DNA of 64,000 nt from contig NZ_CP100128.1 of assembly GCF_024207115.1 (NCBI RefSeq), positions 1,054,001 to 1,118,000 on the forward strand, given 5' to 3'. Shown one piece after another: positions 35,759 to 42,739 of the stretch. The notes below the pieces were generated by a model. The model worked only from the letters and a program-made list of their open reading frames with translations. It searched no databases and was not told the origin of the DNA. Made by a program: the position numbers and the translations under genes. Position 1 is the stretch's first letter, and each line of letters opens with the position of its first letter. The DNA is from Chromobacterium sp. IIBBL 290-4. Its GTDB lineage: Bacteria > Pseudomonadota > Gammaproteobacteria > Burkholderiales > Chromobacteriaceae.

Positions 35759-36336
35759 GCGTACACCTGATCCAGATGCGCGTTCATGCAGGCGAAGGCG
35801 GATACGGCCCCGGCAGTGACGCGGGCTTCCGATTCCTCGTCCAGCATCAGGCCATCCAGCGCCGAAGTGAAGGCGCGCCAATGGCGGGCGCGGCCATCCG
35901 GATGGCCGGCCAAGTGGCGGGCGCCGAACTTCTCATCCAGACCCAGCTTGTTGGCCAGCTTGTACAGGATGGCTGCGCCGAGCTTGGAGCCCTCCACCAC
36001 GTAGAGCCAGCCCATGGCGGTGGCCACGTCCAGCTGGCTGCTGATCGGCGCCTCGGCCAGTTGCGGCAGCGCGCGGCCCAGATCGCCCATGTCGGCGGCG
36101 ATGCTGACATAGCGGCGGCGCTCGGCCAGGTCCGGGAACAGCTTGGCCAGTTCCGGGTTGTCGTACAGCGCGTCGGCATCGCGCAGAAAGCGGTATTGCG
36201 CATCCAGGAAGCGCGCGTAGTTATCGCGGCTGGCGAAGGGCTGGTTGGCCATGATGCGCTGATCCAGCTGGTCGTGGGTGGCGTGGGTGCGGGCTTTCAG
36301 ATCCTGGGTGCGGGTAGTTTCGGCAACAGCGCTCAT
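35755..36336 (-). CDS. Biliverdin-producing heme oxygenase
   Basis: Opens heme to biliverdin, iron and CO for iron acquisition. The 193-residue protein carries the proximal heme ligand in RTHATHDQLDQRIM (about residues 16-29), then YARFLDAQYRFLRD and the distal helix MGWLYVVEGSKLGAAILYKL (about 105-124). It resembles the BphO/HemO bacterial type. ATG 36336 has AGGA upstream; further upstream is an AT-rich palindromic region resembling a Fur site. It is coupled to ybaN. No phytochrome or heme receptor gene is adjacent. Confidence 0.9.
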   Translation of the reverse strand: MSAVAETTRTQDLKARTHATHDQLDQRIMANQPFASRDNYARFLDAQYRFLRDADALYDNPELAKLFPDLAERRRYVSIAADMGDLGRALPQLAEAPISSQLDVATAMGWLYVVEGSKLGAAILYKLANKLGLDEKFGARHLAGHPDGRARHWRAFTSALDGLMLDEESEARVTAGAVSAFACMNAHLDQVYA

Positions 36337-36368
36337 ATTCTTTTCCTGTCTTGCAAGCATCGCGCAGC

Positions 36369-36401
36369 GATGCAAATGATTATGATAACGATTTCTATTT
36401 G
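36369..36401 (-). promoter_or_regulatory. Candidate Fur box upstream of heme oxygenase
   Basis: The outer arms TGCAAAT (36369-36375) and ATTTGCA (36395-36401) bracket GATTATGATAACGATTT, which resembles GATAAT-type Fur hexamers. It is 33 bases upstream of the heme oxygenase start codon, where an iron-dependent operator would be expected. No binding evidence is available from sequence alone. Confidence 0.5.
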
Positions 36402-36487
36402 CAATGAACAGGTCAAATGGCCAATGAAAACGGTCGCGGAGGCCATTTCATGCCAAAAGGAAGCGCGTTTCGGAGAGGGAAAAGCAA

Positions 36488-36512
36488 AAGGCCCGGCGTA
36501 AAGCCAGGCCTG
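36488..36512 (-). terminator. Terminator of the tRNA-Lys array
   Basis: In the minus direction AGGCCTGGC TTTAC GCCGGGCCT forms a hairpin with one mismatch, followed by TTTGCTTTT. It lies 13 bases beyond the last tRNA gene. Confidence 0.75.
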
Positions 36513-36524
36513 ATGCAAAATTCT

Positions 36525-36600
36525 GGTGGGTCGTGCGGGACTCGAACCTGCGACCAACGGATTAAAAGTCCGCTGCTCTACCAACTGAGCTAACGACCCG
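36525..36600 (-). tRNA. tRNA-Lys (anticodon UUU), last in the array
   Basis: A 76-base cloverleaf with encoded CCA. Acceptor GGGTCGT / ACGACCC, D-arm AGCTCAGTTGGTAGAGC, anticodon loop CTTTTAA, T-arm GCAGGTTCGAACCCTGC. Confidence 0.97.
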
Positions 36601-36622
36601 AGGGTTCTGCGCATTTGAGGGA

Positions 36623-36698
36623 TGGTGGGTCGTGAAAGATTCGAACTTTCGACCTACGGATTAAGAGTCCGCTGCTCTACCAGCTGAGCTAACGACCC
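36623..36698 (-). tRNA. tRNA-Lys (anticodon CUU), variant copy
   Basis: Same acceptor and anticodon stem as its neighbours, with loop CTCTTAA. The D-loop reads AGCTCAGCTGG and the T-arm is GAAAG..CTTTC, different from the other two CUU copies. CCA is encoded. Confidence 0.96.
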
Positions 36699-36732
36699 AT
36701 CGTAACGCAATGCGGAGTGTGTGCAGGAGGGC

Positions 36733-36808
36733 TGGTGGGTCGTGAGTGACTCGAACACTCGACCTACGGATTAAGAGTCCGCTGCTCTACCAACTGAGCT
36801 AACGACCC
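36733..36808 (-). tRNA. tRNA-Lys (anticodon CUU)
   Basis: Cloverleaf with anticodon loop CTCTTAA and T-arm GAGTGTTCGAGTCACTC; CCA is encoded. Identical in its core to the copy at 36952. Confidence 0.96.
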
Positions 36809-36845
36809 ATCCCGAAACTGCACGGAACTGCGAGGCAAACTTGAC

Positions 36846-36921
36846 TGGTGGGTCGTGCGGGACTCGAACCTGCGACCAACGGATTAAAAGTCCGCTGCTC
36901 TACCAACTGAGCTAACGACCC
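36846..36921 (-). tRNA. tRNA-Lys (anticodon UUU)
   Basis: Anticodon loop CTTTTAA and T-arm GCAGG..CCTGC, identical in sequence to the copies at 36525 and 37063; CCA is encoded. Confidence 0.97.
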
Positions 36922-36951
36922 GCACAAGGTACGGCGCGCATGTCTTGAGGA

Positions 36952-37027
36952 TGGTGGGTCGTGAGTGACTCGAACACTCGACCTACGGATTAAGAGTCCG
37001 CTGCTCTACCAACTGAGCTAACGACCC
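36952..37027 (-). tRNA. tRNA-Lys (anticodon CUU)
   Basis: Anticodon loop CTCTTAA, T-arm GAGTG..CACTC, CCA encoded. It forms a UUU-CUU pair with the copy upstream. Confidence 0.96.
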
Positions 37028-37062
37028 GTCCGGGACATGCTGCTATTCTATCAAGTTTTCTC

Positions 37063-37138
37063 TGGTGGGTCGTGCGGGACTCGAACCTGCGACCAACGGA
37101 TTAAAAGTCCGCTGCTCTACCAACTGAGCTAACGACCC
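37063..37138 (-). tRNA. tRNA-Lys (anticodon UUU), first in the array
   Basis: Promoter-proximal copy with anticodon loop CTTTTAA and encoded CCA. Its 5' end is 14 bases downstream of a strong -10 hexamer. Confidence 0.97.
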
Positions 37139-37152
37139 AACGAGAGCTCGCA

Positions 37153-37181
37153 ACTATAATGAAACCCTTCAGTCCAGTCAA
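37153..37181 (-). promoter_or_regulatory. Strong sigma-70 promoter of the tRNA-Lys array
   Basis: On the minus strand, TTGACT (37176-37181), a 17-base spacer and TATAGT (37153-37158). Both hexamers are close to consensus with ideal spacing, and transcription would begin a few bases before the first tRNA. Confidence 0.8.
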
Positions 37182-37261
37182 GCTGTTACGCAAAAAAATT
37201 ATCGTATGCTGTTACAGCCGGGAACGCGCGCCCGGAGGCCTTGTCCTACCCGCTGGCGAAT

Positions 37262-37612
37262 TTATCCGCCATCGGCGCTTGAAAGCGTCTGCTCCGATAC
37301 CCATCTCAAGTAAGCGGGCAAACCGCGCGATAGCGGCAGGGCGACGATTTCCGGCACATCATAAGGATGCAGCGCCGTCAGCCGCGCCTCTAGCGCCGGA
37401 TAAACGCCCTCGGTGGTTTTGATCAGCAGCGGCACCTCCTCCGCCTGTTCCACCCGGCCCTGCCAGCGGTACACTGAGCGGCACGGCGCCAGGATGTTGA
37501 CGCAGGCGGCCAGGCGCTCGGCCACCAAGGCCTCGGCCAGCCGGGCGGCGCTATCCGCGTCCGGCGCGTTGCTGATCACCAGTAAACATTGTTCAGATGG
37601 AAAAGAATTCAA
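37262..37612 (-). CDS. cutA: CutA divalent-cation tolerance protein
   Basis: A 116-residue trimeric cytoplasmic protein of the PII-like fold, linked to copper and other divalent-ion tolerance; its molecular role is unsettled. Family signatures are CLLVISNAPDADSAARLAEALVAERLAACVNI at the N-terminus, YRWQGRVEQAEEVPLLIKTT in the middle and LHPYDVPEIVALPL near residue 85. No ATG begins the frame; TTG 37612 is the only extended start and lies 1 base from the divergent fxsA ATG. Promoters of one or both genes must therefore lie inside the other coding sequence. Confidence 0.88.
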   Translation of the reverse strand: MNSFPSEQCLLVISNAPDADSAARLAEALVAERLAACVNILAPCRSVYRWQGRVEQAEEVPLLIKTTEGVYPALEARLTALHPYDVPEIVALPLSRGLPAYLRWVSEQTLSSADGG

Positions 37613-37613
37613 G

Positions 37614-38069
37614 ATGCGCGCACTCCCTTTGCTGTTGCTGCTCTACCCTTTCGCCGAAATCGCCACCCTGGTGGCGCTGGCCGGCCGCATCGGCGGTTTC
37701 GCCGTCTTCCTGCTGGTGATGCTATCGTCCTTGCTGGGCCTGTGGATGCTGCGCAACCAGAAGCTCGGCGCCTTGCTGACGCTGGGCAGCGTGATGCGCC
37801 AGGGCGACAAGGTCTCGCTGTACTCTCTGCTGTGGCCGCTGCGCTATGCGCTGGCGGGCTTGCTGTTCCTGCTGCCCGGCTTGTTGAGCGACGTGTTCGC
37901 CATCTTGCTGCTATTGCCCTTCAAGGGACCGGACATCTCGCTGGGCGGCCGCGCCGCCGGCCCGATGGGCCCCATGGGTCCGGCCGGCCAGAATGGCGGC
38001 AGCGACATCATCGAAGGCGAGTATAGCCGGGTGGACGAAACGCAGCCGACCGACCGCCGGCTTCACTGA
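37614..38069 (+). CDS. fxsA: FxsA-family inner membrane protein
   Basis: A 151-residue protein with membrane helices near 5-25, 27-45 and 75-105, including LLYPFAEIATLVALAGRIGGF and LLFLLPGLLSDVFAILLLLP. This matches FxsA, known in E. coli for relieving F-plasmid exclusion of phage T7; its native role is unclear. The cytoplasmic tail contains a short GPMGPMGPAG stretch. Its end overlaps the converging yggU-type gene by 7 bases. Confidence 0.88.
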   Translation: MRALPLLLLLYPFAEIATLVALAGRIGGFAVFLLVMLSSLLGLWMLRNQKLGALLTLGSVMRQGDKVSLYSLLWPLRYALAGLLFLLPGLLSDVFAILLLLPFKGPDISLGGRAAGPMGPMGPAGQNGGSDIIEGEYSRVDETQPTDRRLH

Positions 38070-38365
38070 AGCTGAAACAAGCCCAGCACCGCGGCTTCAT
38101 CCAGCGCGCAGGCGATTTCCACCACCTTGTGGCGGTTCTTGTCGCCGCTGAGCAAAACGACATCGCGCTTGGCCACATCAAAGCGGTCCGCCAGCCAAGC
38201 CAGCAAAGCGGCGTTGGCCTTGCCGTCCACCGGCGGGGCCGCTAGCCTGATCTTCAGGCAATCGCCATGCTCGCCGGCCGGCTCGGTTTTCTTCGCGCCG
38301 GGCTGGACATGCAGGGTCAGCCGCACCGCGCCGTCGCGGCAGGTCAACCAGGGTTTCATCGCCAT
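38063..38365 (-). CDS. DUF167/YggU-family protein
   Basis: A 100-residue conserved cytoplasmic protein. The family core is visible as VRLTLHVQPGAKKTEPAGEHGDCLKIRLAAPPVDGKANAALLAWLADRF followed by VVLLSGDKNRHKVVEI. The function is unknown. ATG 38365 or the second Met at 38359 could be the start. It converges on fxsA with overlapping 3' ends. Confidence 0.9.
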   Translation of the reverse strand: MAMKPWLTCRDGAVRLTLHVQPGAKKTEPAGEHGDCLKIRLAAPPVDGKANAALLAWLADRFDVAKRDVVLLSGDKNRHKVVEIACALDEAAVLGLFQLQ

Positions 38366-38435
38366 TTTCCGTCAAAAACGGAGAGTGTAGTTCAAAACGC
38401 GGCCAGGCAGCACCGCCGCAAACTGGAGCTTAGAT

Positions 38436-38900
38436 ATGGATATCGGCATCAATGAGCAAGACCGCCAGGAAATCGCCCATGGCCTGTCTCGCCTGCTGGC
38501 GGACAGCTATACCCTGTACCTGAAGACCCACAACTTCCACTGGAACGTGACCGGGCCGATGTTCAACACCCTGCACCTGATGTTCGAAACCCAGTACAAC
38601 GAGCTGTCGCTGGCGGTGGACGCCGTCGCCGAGCGCATCCGCGCGCTGGGCCACTACGCGCCAGGCAGCTATGCCGACTACGCCCGCCTGACCGCCATTC
38701 CGGAAGCCTCCGGCGTGCCCAAGGCCGACGACATGATCCGCCAGCTGGTGGAAGGCCACGAAACCCTGTGCCGCACTGCCCGCAGCGTGTTTCCGGTGGT
38801 GGAGCGCGCCGGCGACGAGCCGACAGCCGACCTCTTGACCCAGCGCCTGCAAGTGCACGAAAAAACCGCCTGGATGCTGCGCAGCCTGCTGGAAAAGTAA
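38436..38900 (+). CDS. dps: Dps-family ferritin-like DNA-protection protein
   Basis: A 154-residue dodecameric mini-ferritin that oxidises Fe2+ with peroxide and can shield DNA. The inter-subunit ferroxidase residues are present: His in [14 protein letters not shown] (about 27-40) and Asp/Glu in [16 protein letters not shown] (about 55-70). The N-terminus is short with few lysines, so DNA binding may be weak. A single gene; no OxyR site was looked for beyond its immediate leader. Confidence 0.92.
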   Translation: MDIGINEQDRQEIAHGLSRLLADSYTLYLKTHNFHWNVTGPMFNTLHLMFETQYNELSLAVDAVAERIRALGHYAPGSYADYARLTAIPEASGVPKADDMIRQLVEGHETLCRTARSVFPVVERAGDEPTADLLTQRLQVHEKTAWMLRSLLEK

Positions 38901-38987
38901 GCCGCGAAACCGAGCCGAACGCCGCGCCCCGCCGCGGCGTTTTCGCGCCGGGAACATGCTACACTCCGGCAAAGTCCGGAATACGCC

Positions 38988-39824
38988 ATGGCAGACCTTC
39001 AGCACCGACCCCGCCCCTCTCCATCCAGCAACGCCACCCTGTGGCTGATGGCCGGCGTGTCGCTATTGCTGCACCTCTCCCTGCTCAGCCTTGCCGGCAT
39101 CCGCTTTTCCGCCCCGCCGATAGCGCCGGCCAACGATGACCAGATCAGCATCCGATTGCAGCGCCAGCCCGCGCCCGCCCCGCCCAAAGTGGAAAGGCTG
39201 GCGGATAGCGACAACCAAGGCTCCGGCAATACCGCCGCCCCCAAACAGCTGCTCAGCCGCAGCGCGCCGCAACGCCAGGAAAAAACCGAATCCGTCGAAC
39301 CCGGACGCGAGCCGCAGCCGGCGCGGCCCATTACCCGTTCCGAACCCGCGCCCGCCGTCGCCGCGCCGACGCCATCCAATATCAACACCGGCTCGCTGCT
39401 GGCGCAGGTCGGCGCGCTGTCCAGGGCCGGCGACAATGCCGCCATCGACAGCAACCAGGAAACCGGCCGCGACGGCAACCGCCTGGGCGACACCGCGCGC
39501 GGCTATGTCTGGGCCCGCTATCAGGCCGACTGGCGCCTGAAGGTCGAAAAGATAGGCAATTTGAACTATCCGGCCGAAGCCAAACGCCAGGGCCTGCACG
39601 GTTCGGTCACCCTGGAGGTGACGCTGAGCGCCGACGGCAATCTGCAAGGCATGCGGGTGTCGCGCTCCTCCGGCAGCCAAGTGCTGGACGAGGCCGCGCA
39701 GCGCGTGGTCGAACTCTCCTCGCCTTTCGCGCCTTTCCCGCCGGGCTTGTCGGGACGCTACCCCTCGCTGCGCCTGAGCCAGAAATTCGTCTTCACCCGA
39801 GACAATCTCTTGTCGAGTCACTGA
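38988..39824 (+). CDS. TonB-family energy-transducing protein
   Basis: A 278-residue protein with one N-terminal membrane anchor (LWLMAGVSLLLHLSLLSLAGI, about 18-38) and a Pro/Ala/Arg-rich periplasmic linker. A C-terminal TonB domain (about 180-275) reads LNYPAEAKRQGLHGSVTLEVTLSADGNLQGMRVSRSSGSQVLDEAAQRVV. exbB and exbD are not adjacent, so it may serve a dedicated receptor or use ExbBD in trans. It is longer than minimal TonB because of the linker. Confidence 0.87.
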   Translation: MADLQHRPRPSPSSNATLWLMAGVSLLLHLSLLSLAGIRFSAPPIAPANDDQISIRLQRQPAPAPPKVERLADSDNQGSGNTAAPKQLLSRSAPQRQEKTESVEPGREPQPARPITRSEPAPAVAAPTPSNINTGSLLAQVGALSRAGDNAAIDSNQETGRDGNRLGDTARGYVWARYQADWRLKVEKIGNLNYPAEAKRQGLHGSVTLEVTLSADGNLQGMRVSRSSGSQVLDEAAQRVVELSSPFAPFPPGLSGRYPSLRLSQKFVFTRDNLLSSH

Positions 39825-39930
39825 CCTTGGCCGACGGACATGTGAAATACGCGCCGGCGATGGGCCGGGCACCGCCGGCTCCTGTAGAATCAAGCCCATT
39901 CACTTTGTCCGCCGCCCGAAAGGAAGCATC

Positions 39931-40308
39931 ATGTTTGAAGTCAACCGCAGCCTGGCGCTGCTGCGCCCGCAGGGCCCGTTTCTCGCCTGGCTCAAAAGCC
40001 TGCCCGGCGGCATCGACCCGCAGCTGACGCTGGAGATGCTGGGCGCGGACTGCAATGCGATGCTGATTCCGGCAGCCGACGACTACGACAGCGCGCGCGA
40101 TTTCGTGTTGTCGCGCTACCGTCAGCTGTTCGAAGCCGAGCTGGCCGACTGGTGCGAAGACGCCAGCCTGTGGCCGCAGAAGCTCACGCCCAATTTGTTC
40201 CAGCAATGGTTCAAGCTGGAAATCCATCCGGTGCTGACCGATCTGGCCGAAGAGCCGCTCGAGCGCGAGGCCTTCTCGCCGCTCGACCTCGACGGCGGCG
40301 CCGACTAA
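39931..40308 (+). CDS. Conserved hypothetical protein
   Basis: A 125-residue, mildly acidic soluble protein beginning MFEVNRSLALLRPQGPFLAWLKSLPG and containing FEAELADWCEDASLWP and FQQWFKLEIHPVLTDLAEE. I recognise no domain, but the composition and codon usage match the chromosome and it has an AAAGGAAG ribosome site. It is followed 28 bases later by the thioesterase gene and then a TlpA-like gene, so it may be the first gene of an operon. Confidence 0.75.
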   Translation: MFEVNRSLALLRPQGPFLAWLKSLPGGIDPQLTLEMLGADCNAMLIPAADDYDSARDFVLSRYRQLFEAELADWCEDASLWPQKLTPNLFQQWFKLEIHPVLTDLAEEPLEREAFSPLDLDGGAD

Positions 40309-40336
40309 CGCTGTCTACCACCAAGAGGGGAAACAC

Positions 40337-40750
40337 ATGGCGCATCACACTCGCATCAAGGTTCGCGGCTACCATCTGGACCTGTTTGGCCACGTCAACA
40401 ACGCGCGTTATCTGGAATTCCTGGAAGAAGCCCGCTGGAGCCTGTTCGAGGCGCAAGGCAACCTGGACAACTTTCTGAAATCCGGTCTGGCGCTGGCGGT
40501 TGTCAACATCAATATCGACTATCGCCAACCGGCGCTGATGGGCGACGAGCTGCTGATCGAAACCGGCGTCAAGTCCATAGGCAACCGCAGCGCGGTGATC
40601 CATCAGCGCGTGCTGCAAGAGGCCAACGGCAAGGTCGTGGCCGAGGCCGATGTCACCTTCGTGATTTTCGACGCCAAGCAGAACAAGGCCCTCGCGCTGG
40701 AAGGCGCTTTGAAGGAACAGCTGGAACAGATGGCCGCCTACGCGGTCTGA
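40337..40750 (+). CDS. Hot-dog-fold acyl-CoA thioesterase (YbgC/4HBT type)
   Basis: A 137-residue protein. The 4HBT signature is seen as VRGYHLDLFGHVNNARYLEFLEEARW, where the catalytic Asp lies in the LDLFGHVNNARY segment (about residues 16-26). VVNINIDYRQPALMGDEL follows. It hydrolyses acyl-CoA thioesters of unknown chain length. It lies between a hypothetical gene and a TlpA-like gene with short gaps. Confidence 0.88.
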   Translation: MAHHTRIKVRGYHLDLFGHVNNARYLEFLEEARWSLFEAQGNLDNFLKSGLALAVVNINIDYRQPALMGDELLIETGVKSIGNRSAVIHQRVLQEANGKVVAEADVTFVIFDAKQNKALALEGALKEQLEQMAAYAV

Positions 40751-40778
40751 TCTCTGCACCGCATCACGGGATAGGAAT

Positions 40779-41264
40779 ATGAAGAAGGGTTTGATCATCG
40801 CGCTGGCGCTGCTGGCCGTGGCCGGCATCGCCTACGCGCTGCTGTTCTCGAGAAATCCCGCGCCGGAGGTGAAGCTCACCTCGCTGAGCGGCGTCACCAC
40901 CACCACCTCGGCACTGAAAGGCAAGGTGGTGCTGGTGAATTTCTGGGCCACCAGTTGCCCGGGCTGCGTCGAGGAAATGCCGGAAATCAAAAAGCTGCAC
41001 CAAGAATACGCCGGCAAGGGGCTTAACGTGGTGGCGGTGGCGATGAGCTACGATCCGCCCAACTACGTGCAAAGCTTCGTCGCCAAGAACCAGCTGCCCT
41101 TCTTCGTCGCGCTGGACACCCAGGGCGAAACGGCCAAGGCCTTCGGCGACATCCAGCTGGCGCCCACCACCTTCCTGATCGACAAGCAAGGCAACATCAT
41201 CAAGCGCTACGTCGGGGTGATGAACTTTGCCGAAGTGCGCAAGCTGATCGAGCAGCAGCTGTAA
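40779..41264 (+). CDS. TlpA-family membrane-anchored thiol:disulfide oxidoreductase
   Basis: A 161-residue protein whose N-terminal hydrophobic segment (about 4-22) anchors it to the inner membrane or acts as a signal peptide. A thioredoxin-fold domain follows with the redox motif NFWATSCPGCVEEMPE (CPGC near residues 63-66) and the cis-proline in LAPTTFLID. It probably reduces periplasmic disulfides, for example in cytochrome c or copper-site maturation. A second, differing paralogue (CGPC) lies at 61086. Confidence 0.9.
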   Translation: MKKGLIIALALLAVAGIAYALLFSRNPAPEVKLTSLSGVTTTTSALKGKVVLVNFWATSCPGCVEEMPEIKKLHQEYAGKGLNVVAVAMSYDPPNYVQSFVAKNQLPFFVALDTQGETAKAFGDIQLAPTTFLIDKQGNIIKRYVGVMNFAEVRKLIEQQL

Positions 41265-41272
41265 TCCATGCC

Positions 41273-41340
41273 GTAGGGCGGAAGCCCCTGACCGAGCGCG
41301 GCAAGCGTAGCGGCGCGAGGGAATCAGGGGCGTTCCGCCT
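41273..41340. repeat. Dispersed palindromic repeat, copy 3
   Basis: GTAGGGCGGAAGCCCCTGA at the left and TCAGGGGCGTTCCGCCT at the right form long imperfect arms around a GC-rich centre. It lies 9 bases after the TlpA-like stop codon. Confidence 0.8.
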
Positions 41341-41551
41341 CTAAGCCCCCTCTCGTAGCGCGGGTTGGCCTGCAGGCCATACCCGCGATGCGCTTACCTC
41401 CTGATAAAATTACCCAAACCGCTTAGAGTGAATCTCGGGGATGGCGAAGCCAAGCCGCGCTGACCAAGTTGAGTTAGGAAGCCTCTGGACAAACACCATC
41501 TCATCCACGTGTTCTATATTCCACTTGATATCTAACATGCGGGAGGCCGAC

Positions 41552-42061
41552 ATGGATCGAGAAGAGTTCGAACGCAGCTTTCCCAACTATTGCAGAAACT
41601 GTAATGGCCTCGGCAGTTTCTCCGTAGCTGGCCCACAAGTTCAATTCCTGACATGTTCACAATGTCGAGCAAAAAACCTATGCCCACGATGCTTGACCCC
41701 AATGCAATCAGACTCGGCGGTAGCATGTGATGCTTGCGGCTGGAACGCCGATGATCAGGCACGAGGCCTGCCAAATAGAATAAACCCTACTAGGCGGAAC
41801 GCCCGGCAAGCCGGGCTTCCGCCCTACAATCCCCCGCACACCGGACAAGCTGGATCCCGCGGCACGCGGATCTGCTTGAAGCTGCCGCCCAGCGCGTCAT
41901 ACAAGGTCAGCTTGCCCAAAGCCGGCGCGATGCCGGCAAGCAGCTTGACCGCCTCCGCCGCCTGCAGGCTGCCTATCACCCCCACCAGCGGCGACAGCAC
42001 GCCGAAAGTCGAGCACGGGCCGTCATTGGCCTCGCCCTCGTCCGGAAACAGACAGTGGTAA
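41552..42061 (+). CDS. Small zinc-ribbon protein with repeat-derived C-terminal extension
   Basis: From ATG 41552 (GGGAGG upstream) the first about 78 residues look genuine, with four Cys pairs in CRNC, CSQCRAKNLC, CPRC and CDAC arranged as two treble-clef or ribbon-type zinc sites. After NRINPTR the frame enters a palindromic repeat (41791-41827) and then runs antisense through moeB to 42061. The original 3' end seems to have been replaced by the repeat. DNA or protein binding is possible; the family is not recognised. The lower GC of the authentic part suggests foreign origin. Confidence 0.5.
   Translation: MDREEFERSFPNYCRNCNGLGSFSVAGPQVQFLTCSQCRAKNLCPRCLTPMQSDSAVACDACGWNADDQARGLPNRINPTRRNARQAGLPPYNPPHTGQAGSRGTRICLKLPPSASYKVSLPKAGAMPASSLTASAACRLPITPTSGDSTPKVEHGPSLASPSSGNRQW
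41791..41827. repeat. Dispersed palindromic repeat, copy 4 (minimal)
   Basis: TAGGCGGAACGCCCGGC / GCCGGGCTTCCGCCCTA is a nearly perfect hairpin of about 37 bases, the simplest form of the family. Its CTA at 41824-41826 is the TAG stop of moeB on the minus strand, and on the plus strand it interrupts the zinc-ribbon gene. Confidence 0.85.
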
Positions 42062-42588
42062 CACGGCGAAGCGGCATCGCGGCTGTCGAACACCGCCAGC
42101 TGGCCGGAGAAGCGCACCGCCGCGCCGGACACCAGCGGCACCCGCGCCGCCACGCAGGCGCGGTTGACCGCGTGGCGGGTGGCGAAATTATCGCTGCAAT
42201 CGAGCACCAGATCATGCGCCGCCGCCTCTTCCAGCAAGCGGTCGCCGGACAGACGCTCGGCCAAGGGCCGGACCTCGATGGACGGATTCAAGGCCAGCAT
42301 GCGCCGCGAGGCGGAAGCGGCCTTGCCCTGCTTCAGGCTGGCGGTATCGTGGGCGATCTGCCGCTGCAAATTGGACAGTTCCACCGTGTCGTCATCGACG
42401 ATGCTGATGCGGCCTACCCCGGCGCTGGCCAGATACAAGGCCACCGGCGAACCCAGGCCGCCGGCCCCGACAATCAGCGCCCGCGACGCCTGCAGCCTGC
42501 GCTGGCCGGCGATGTCGATTTCCGGCAGCAGAATATGGCGGCTGTAACGCAGCAGCGCCTCGTCGTCGAGATCGCGCTCGAATTCCAT
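41824..42588 (-). CDS. moeB: ThiF/MoeB-family adenylyltransferase
   Basis: Activates the C-terminus of a small sulfur-carrier protein (MoaD or ThiS) by adenylation. The 254-residue protein begins LLRYSRHILLPEIDIAGQRRLQASRALIVGAGGLGSPVALYLASAGVG, the nucleotide-binding part. It then has VELSNLQRQ, DCSDNFATRHAVN and zinc-binding CYHCLFP with CPVCGG. There is no rhodanese domain, as in E. coli MoeB/ThiF; which carrier it serves is not readable. ATG 42588 is used; the longer frame enters another repeat-like stretch. The stop codon comes from the palindromic repeat. Confidence 0.9.
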   Translation of the reverse strand: MEFERDLDDEALLRYSRHILLPEIDIAGQRRLQASRALIVGAGGLGSPVALYLASAGVGRISIVDDDTVELSNLQRQIAHDTASLKQGKAASASRRMLALNPSIEVRPLAERLSGDRLLEEAAAHDLVLDCSDNFATRHAVNRACVAARVPLVSGAAVRFSGQLAVFDSRDAASPCYHCLFPDEGEANDGPCSTFGVLSPLVGVIGSLQAAEAVKLLAGIAPALGKLTLYDALGGSFKQIRVPRDPACPVCGGL

Positions 42589-42739
42589 GTGATGCTCCAA
42601 ATGCGAAACGCCAGCCTTGAGGCTGGCGTCGATAAGCGATGGCGTCCGTACCAAACACCCGGGACAAGGCGCGCCTCGTAGCTTGGGCTGAGCAAAGCGA
42701 AACCCAACATTACCGCAACGCGGCATCAGGCGTATTGCC

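Noticed and set aside
36525..37138. tRNA-Lys array as an integration site for a genomic island
   Set aside because: No integrase gene, no partial tRNA 3'-end repeat beyond the array, and both flanks are ordinary chromosomal genes.
37940..38010. Collagen-like GPMGPMGPAG stretch in the FxsA tail
   Set aside because: Only about three Gly-Pro-x triplets; too short for a collagen helix and common in Gly/Pro-rich tails of this family.
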